Positions 60,150 to 64,000 of a stretch of 64,000 nt of DNA are shown here, in pieces (the stretch's first letter is position 1; each line of letters begins with the position of its first letter). The notes under the pieces were generated by a model. That model did not search any database and had not been told where the DNA came from. It saw only the letters and a program-made list of their open reading frames with translations. The position numbers and the translations under genes were made by a program. The DNA comes from Zygaena filipendulae (Eukaryota; Arthropoda; Insecta; Lepidoptera; Zygaenidae). Where the stretch lies: positions 7,586,501 to 7,650,500 of the forward strand of contig OU015669.1 of assembly GCA_907165275.2 (NCBI GenBank), written 5' to 3'.

Positions 60150-60524
60150 AGATATTTTTTTTTGTTTTTTTTTTTATGTCATAGGGGGCAAACGGGCAAG
60201 TGGTACACCTGATGGTAAGTGACTACCACCGCCCATAGACATCTGCATCACCAGAAAGCATGCAGGTGCGTTGCCGACCTGGAATGGGGATGGGAACTGG
60301 CTTTCAAGTGGGGCTACCGGAACACACCGTTAGGTGCTTGGCGACAGATTTGCAACTTGAAGGTGGTAACTAGCCAGCCGGGCATTAGAGAGCGCCCTAC
60401 CACCATGCTATGGTATCCTCACGATGTTTTCCTTCACCGACAGCTCAAGCTCATTGTTAGGGTTTGAACCTACACCTTGCGGCGTTTAATCCGAACGCAC
60501 TAACCACTGAGCTAACATCGCTAT
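60150..60524 (-). mobile_element. tRNA-derived SINE, family 2
   Basis: Minus-strand element. Its head at the right carries an A box (TTAGCTCAGTGGTTAGTGCG, complement of 60494-60513) and a B box (GGTTCAAACCC, complement of 60460-60470). The body has the TCCTCACGATGTTTTCCTTC block, and a long T run at 60150-60176 is its poly(A) tail. The 82-codon frame 60219-60467 lies inside it and is not a gene. Confidence 0.85.
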
Positions 60525-62097
60525 TAACATCCCATAGAGATTATTAACGGTATTTAAAATTTGTTGCGATTTAAAAAAAAATATCTATCTAGTCATCATA
60601 GCCATTGATTAAAAAAAAAAAATTACGCTGGGAATTAGCATAAAAATGGTCAAGACTTTTGCACATTTGAAGTACCCATTTTTAATTACTTCCAAAATGA
60701 TGCTCAAAGCTTTGCTGAAATTCAGAATCAAACCGTTGATAAACTGTAACAATATCTTTCATGAGTTGGAGTGCTAAAAGTTAGTGTAGAATATGGTCAT
60801 TTTTTCTTGTTTTAAAGTAAAAAATTGATAGAGTTACTGAAAATCATATAAAGCAAGAACTCTATCTTGGACTCTATTTTCCTTTTATACTTTTCATTAT
60901 TTAATGCCATATCTAGTGAAATGGTCAAATAGAACTCGGTCATTTGACTCGTGGCCATCTTTTTTGTTATGTAGATGATCATCAAACTGTTTGTTCAGCT
61001 TGTTTTTTGTGACGGATAGCGATATCAGAAGCTTGTGGAGCTGTTAGCGAGTAGTTCGTTGTGAATGTAGAGGCTGCAAAAAATACAATTGGCGATGGAT
61101 CGGTTGTAAAAAAATTATTAGAAATAGATAAATCGTAAGTTCTGAATTAACGGGTAATGAATTTCATACAATTTTTACCATTTTCTCGTTAGTACCTTTG
61201 TTATTGTATTCTATGAGATACTACAAAAAACGAGCAGTTGTAACTCTGTAAACGTGACTAAAGTAAAACTTTTTTAAATCATAATGATTTTGTTATGCTC
61301 AATATTTTGCCTCAAAATTTTAACTCTCATCGCCTCCAAAGAAGTTTGACTTTATTTTGATGTAATGAAGACTATTCAATGACTGTTGGCTTAATGACTG
61401 TTCTGTTCTGTTCTGTTCGCATATCACATAAAATGTATGAGATCTTAATATATCAATCCTAATATAATTATGCTAAGTTGGGTTAACTTTGTCAAAAGTA
61501 ATGTTTCAATTATGCAATTATTACATATTGCGTTAGCAAATAAACATCTTTTCTTTCTTTCTTTTTAATGAAAATGCAAGGGTTAGCCGATTTTACTCAT
61601 TGTTACTTTGAAAAGTTGATGTTACTTTAAACAGTCTACTGATTTTGTAAACCTTACGCAAATAGGTATATGATCTATAATAACACACCATAGAATAGAT
61701 AGCTGATCTGTCGGTGACCGCTCAGGCACCCGCGCGGTGTGCACGGGCCGTAAAATTGTTATTATTGTCATAGTTTTTTGGCTTTATAAACCAAATAGAT
61801 CCATTAATAATACCTACATAATCTACCGTATACCTTGATAATAAATTGGTTTTAGTAATTATAATACACCGCAATTTCGCCAGTAATTTTACTTACTGCC
61901 TTGTTGCCAATTTATACATATAAAATTCTTTGTCCTGAATGACGTGACTGACGGATCAACGCACAGCCTAAACCGCTAATTGTAGAGACCTGAAACTTGA
62001 AGGGAGTGTTCTTTGTATGACGTAGGCATCCAATAAGAAAGGATTTTTGAAAATTCAAGTCTTAAGGGGGAAAAGGGGTTGCAAAGTTTGTATAGAA

Positions 62098-62154
62098 CAA
62101 TTCCGCGGGAACTCCGAAAGTATCGCTGGTGATTCCGCACGCGACAGCTAGTTA
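62098..62154 (-). repeat. GC-core repeat end fragment
   Basis: ATTCCGCGGGAACTCCGAAA, then GGTGATTCCGCACGCGACAG and CTAGTTA: only the core end remains. Confidence 0.7.
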
Positions 62155-62890
62155 TCTATAAAATGAAATAGTGCATAATTTATAGTCATATTTGAAGATC
62201 GTGTATTAGTATCTGATGTTATATAATAAAACTATTCCCTAATACGAAGATTTCATGAAGGAATCTTTGTGTTGTGTCAAATAAAGTTTTTTCAATTTCA
62301 TTGGAAAAGTTCGTTGATGTCTATCCTATGAATGATAAAACACTTGTAAGTAATTATAAAACTGACAAGTATTAACGATATCACTGTTTAAATACTTTGA
62401 TTTCACGGACTCAGTATGACTTGAGCTTATACCAATTTTATTTTTGGCTTATATATCTGGGACGAAATACCAGTCTTTACGGCCGTGAAAAATAGAAATG
62501 CATTGTACTATTTTTCTCCATAAAATCATAATATGCTATTTTAATTTTTACCTACTTTAATCAATTATAAATAATGTGTAATGGATATTCAGATTATTTC
62601 ATTTTTGTACCCATAACCTATATATCTTTAATCAAATGTTTTTGAACAGACATATTATTAAATAAGTAGGTATAATAATTCGAATTAAGTTTATCTTGTA
62701 CAAGTTATTATAGACACAAACAATTTTTTGAGGGATCGGAATAAGTCAACCACTAGTAATTATTATAATAGTAACAATTATTTATCTGATGGTAGGTATT
62801 TTTCGAGATATTAAAATAATAATATTTTTTAAGAATTATTGATATTATTATTATTTTCTTAATTAAAACAATTTTTTTCCTTTGTTTCAG

Positions 62891-62980
62891 TCTCTCGATG
62901 GATTCGCTTTATCAGTGGCAGCAGACGGGAGGTTTCTGTACATATCTGAAACTGTATCTATATATTTAGGATTATCACAA
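62891..62980 (+). CDS. trh: trachealess, coding exon 4 (PAS-A continued; gene runs off the window)
   Basis: A 90-nt exon of 30 codons, with both boundaries on codon edges. It reads [15 protein letters not shown] followed by [15 protein letters not shown]. This is the first half of PAS-A, which in this family supports dimerisation with Tango and target choice. It is nearly identical to what I recall for Drosophila Trh (there SLDGFALAVAADGRF). The acceptor is TTTGTTTCAG at 62881-62890 and the donor is a consensus GTAAGT at 62981. I find no following exon up to 64000, so the gene continues beyond the edge. It is a partial gene only because the window ends. Confidence 0.95.
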
Positions 62981-63605
62981 GTAAGTACTTTATGAATCCT
63001 AGCAATATGCGTATTTACAAAAACTTAATTTAAACACGATTCTAATCTCGACTTAATTTTAGAATTTTATTAAAAATTTAATTAAAAAAAATGGAATCTT
63101 ACTATAAAAAAGAATGTGTGTACTTAAGTTACAAGTTAAAAGTATCCTAGACGTGAATTTGAGAATCGAACGCACCACCTACGTAAGGGTATTTGTGTTA
63201 CTTCCGTTGACTGCCAACGACACACGCGCCATCTTACTGAAAAAATTCGTTAGCTGTGCGCGTCACTTCCGTTGTCTGCCAATATTTCTCCCTCCCACCA
63301 AAAGAAGAAGTTCACTCTCACTCGGCGCTATTCTTCGTCTTCTTCTTGTGTTGATGATCATTTCATTATAGTTGTGATAGATCGACGTTTCCACGTTTAG
63401 TCTGTCGTATCTCTAACACTACTCGATCGCTAAATTTTTTAAGCCGTGTTATGCTTTATCGTTGGTACTTCTTCAATCATTATAGGAAATTAAACCTCTA
63501 GGTTCATTGTTCTACATTTAAAAAGGCATAGCTACAGTTTTTACATCTATCCTTGTTGTCAACCAACTTTCTCACAGCAGTTTTTTAGTTAATTTTACCA
63601 TAGAT

Positions 63606-63777
63606 ACCATCTATAATCTTCTTTATAAATAAAAATGGTTGTTTGTATGTCTGTCCTCTATACGTTTCGAAACCACTGGTCCGATTGTTATGAAGCTTTG
63701 GTGGGTTGTTCTGCCTGCGTCCGCAAAGGTTCCTGATCCTAAAACTCACGCGAATGAAACCGCGGGCCACAGCTAGT
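63606..63777 (-). repeat. GC-core repeat, subfamily 6
   Basis: Minus-strand copy, TTTATAAATAAAAATGGTTG to ATGAAACCGCGGGCCACAGC and TAGTAAT, with CGTTTCGAAACCACTGGTCC in the body. It abuts another copy directly. Confidence 0.75.
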
Positions 63778-63916
63778 AATATTATAAATGCGAAAATAAC
63801 TCTCTCTGTTACCTTTTAACCCCATAAATCCTTATCCGATAATCATGAACTTTTGCATACACGTTGAGAGGGGCCAAACTAAAAGACGCGAGTGTGACCG
63901 CGGGGAAGATCTATCA
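63778..63916 (-). repeat. GC-core repeat, adjoining copy
   Basis: Starts at ATTATAAATGCGAAAATAAC, the tail motif of the family, immediately after the previous copy's CTAGTA end. It continues through TTTTGCATACACGTTGAGAG to GTGACCGCGGGGAAGATC. A tail-to-head pair in the same orientation. Confidence 0.7.
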
Positions 63917-64000
63917 AGCTTTTATGAGGCACAAAATATAAGCGTAATTATATATTTTTCAATAGAGAATAGAAGTTTATCAATTAAAGTTTGTCAGTAT

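Larger units (their letters stand above)
57146..62890 (+). other. trh: trh intron 3, GT-AG, 5.7 kb
   Basis: Intron between two PAS-A exons, with donor GTGAAT and acceptor TTTCAG, inserted between codons. It holds fragments of the GC-core repeat (57171-57280, 57487-57632, 59480-59880, 62098-62154) and a tRNA-derived SINE (60150-60524). In 57640-59260 and 60530-62090 I see only AT-rich DNA without gene-like features, apart from short TTTC and TTCTG runs near 61393-61565 and a GC-richer patch at 61700-61760. Confidence 0.9.
62981..64000 (+). other. trh: trh intron 4, 5' part
   Basis: Begins with a consensus GTAAGT donor and runs to the window edge. The 85-codon open frame at 63114-63371 has no splice or start context and no recognisable protein similarity. 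Two minus-strand GC-core repeat copies lie at 63606-63916. No further PAS-A exon is seen. Confidence 0.8.

Noticed and set aside
1..64000. Search for CRISPR arrays, prokaryotic operons, viral genes or clustered biosynthetic genes
   Set aside because: No spaced direct-repeat array, no adjacent long frames and no viral-type coding blocks. The window is a single intron-rich animal gene in repeat-rich DNA.

Overview
This window is AT-rich animal nuclear DNA, most likely from a moth or butterfly (Lepidoptera). Three things point that way. It carries many copies of an interspersed repeat with a GC-rich core, of the kind that is very abundant in lepidopteran genomes. It carries tRNA-derived SINEs and short inverted-repeat elements. 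Its one recognisable gene is an insect trachealess (trh) orthologue. The species cannot be read from the sequence.

The gene is on the + strand and enters the window with four coding exons: 22893-23113, 42595-42833, 57069-57145 and 62891-62980. These total 627 nt, exactly 209 codons, with all exon phases agreeing. They encode the N-terminus, the complete bHLH DNA-binding and dimerisation domain, and the start of PAS-A. The rest of PAS-A, PAS-B and the C-terminal part lie beyond the right edge. Introns 1 to 3 are about 19.5, 14.2 and 5.7 kb. Intron 1 seems to use a GC-AG splice pair. The 5' leader just upstream has three short upstream ORFs.

Region by region: 1-22240 is upstream DNA with no gene I can support. 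It holds dispersed repeats, MITE-like inverted-repeat elements, a tRNA-derived SINE, a 543-bp-period tandem duplication (19547-20431) and a few GC-rich blocks. 22240-22892 is the GC-rich promoter-proximal and leader region. 23114-42594 (intron 1), 42834-57068 (intron 2), 57146-62890 (intron 3) and 62981-64000 (part of intron 4) hold more repeat copies, a decayed tRNA-Gly-like sequence, a (GT)n microsatellite, and short unique GC-rich blocks that could be enhancers.

I saw no rRNA, no intact tRNA gene, no CRISPR array and no second protein-coding gene. Most short open frames are chance or repeat-derived. I do not find a new multi-gene system. The most interesting points are the inferred GC-AG intron, the upstream ORFs including a start-stop ATGTGA, and several multi-copy mobile-element families whose boundaries or target-site duplications can be read directly.
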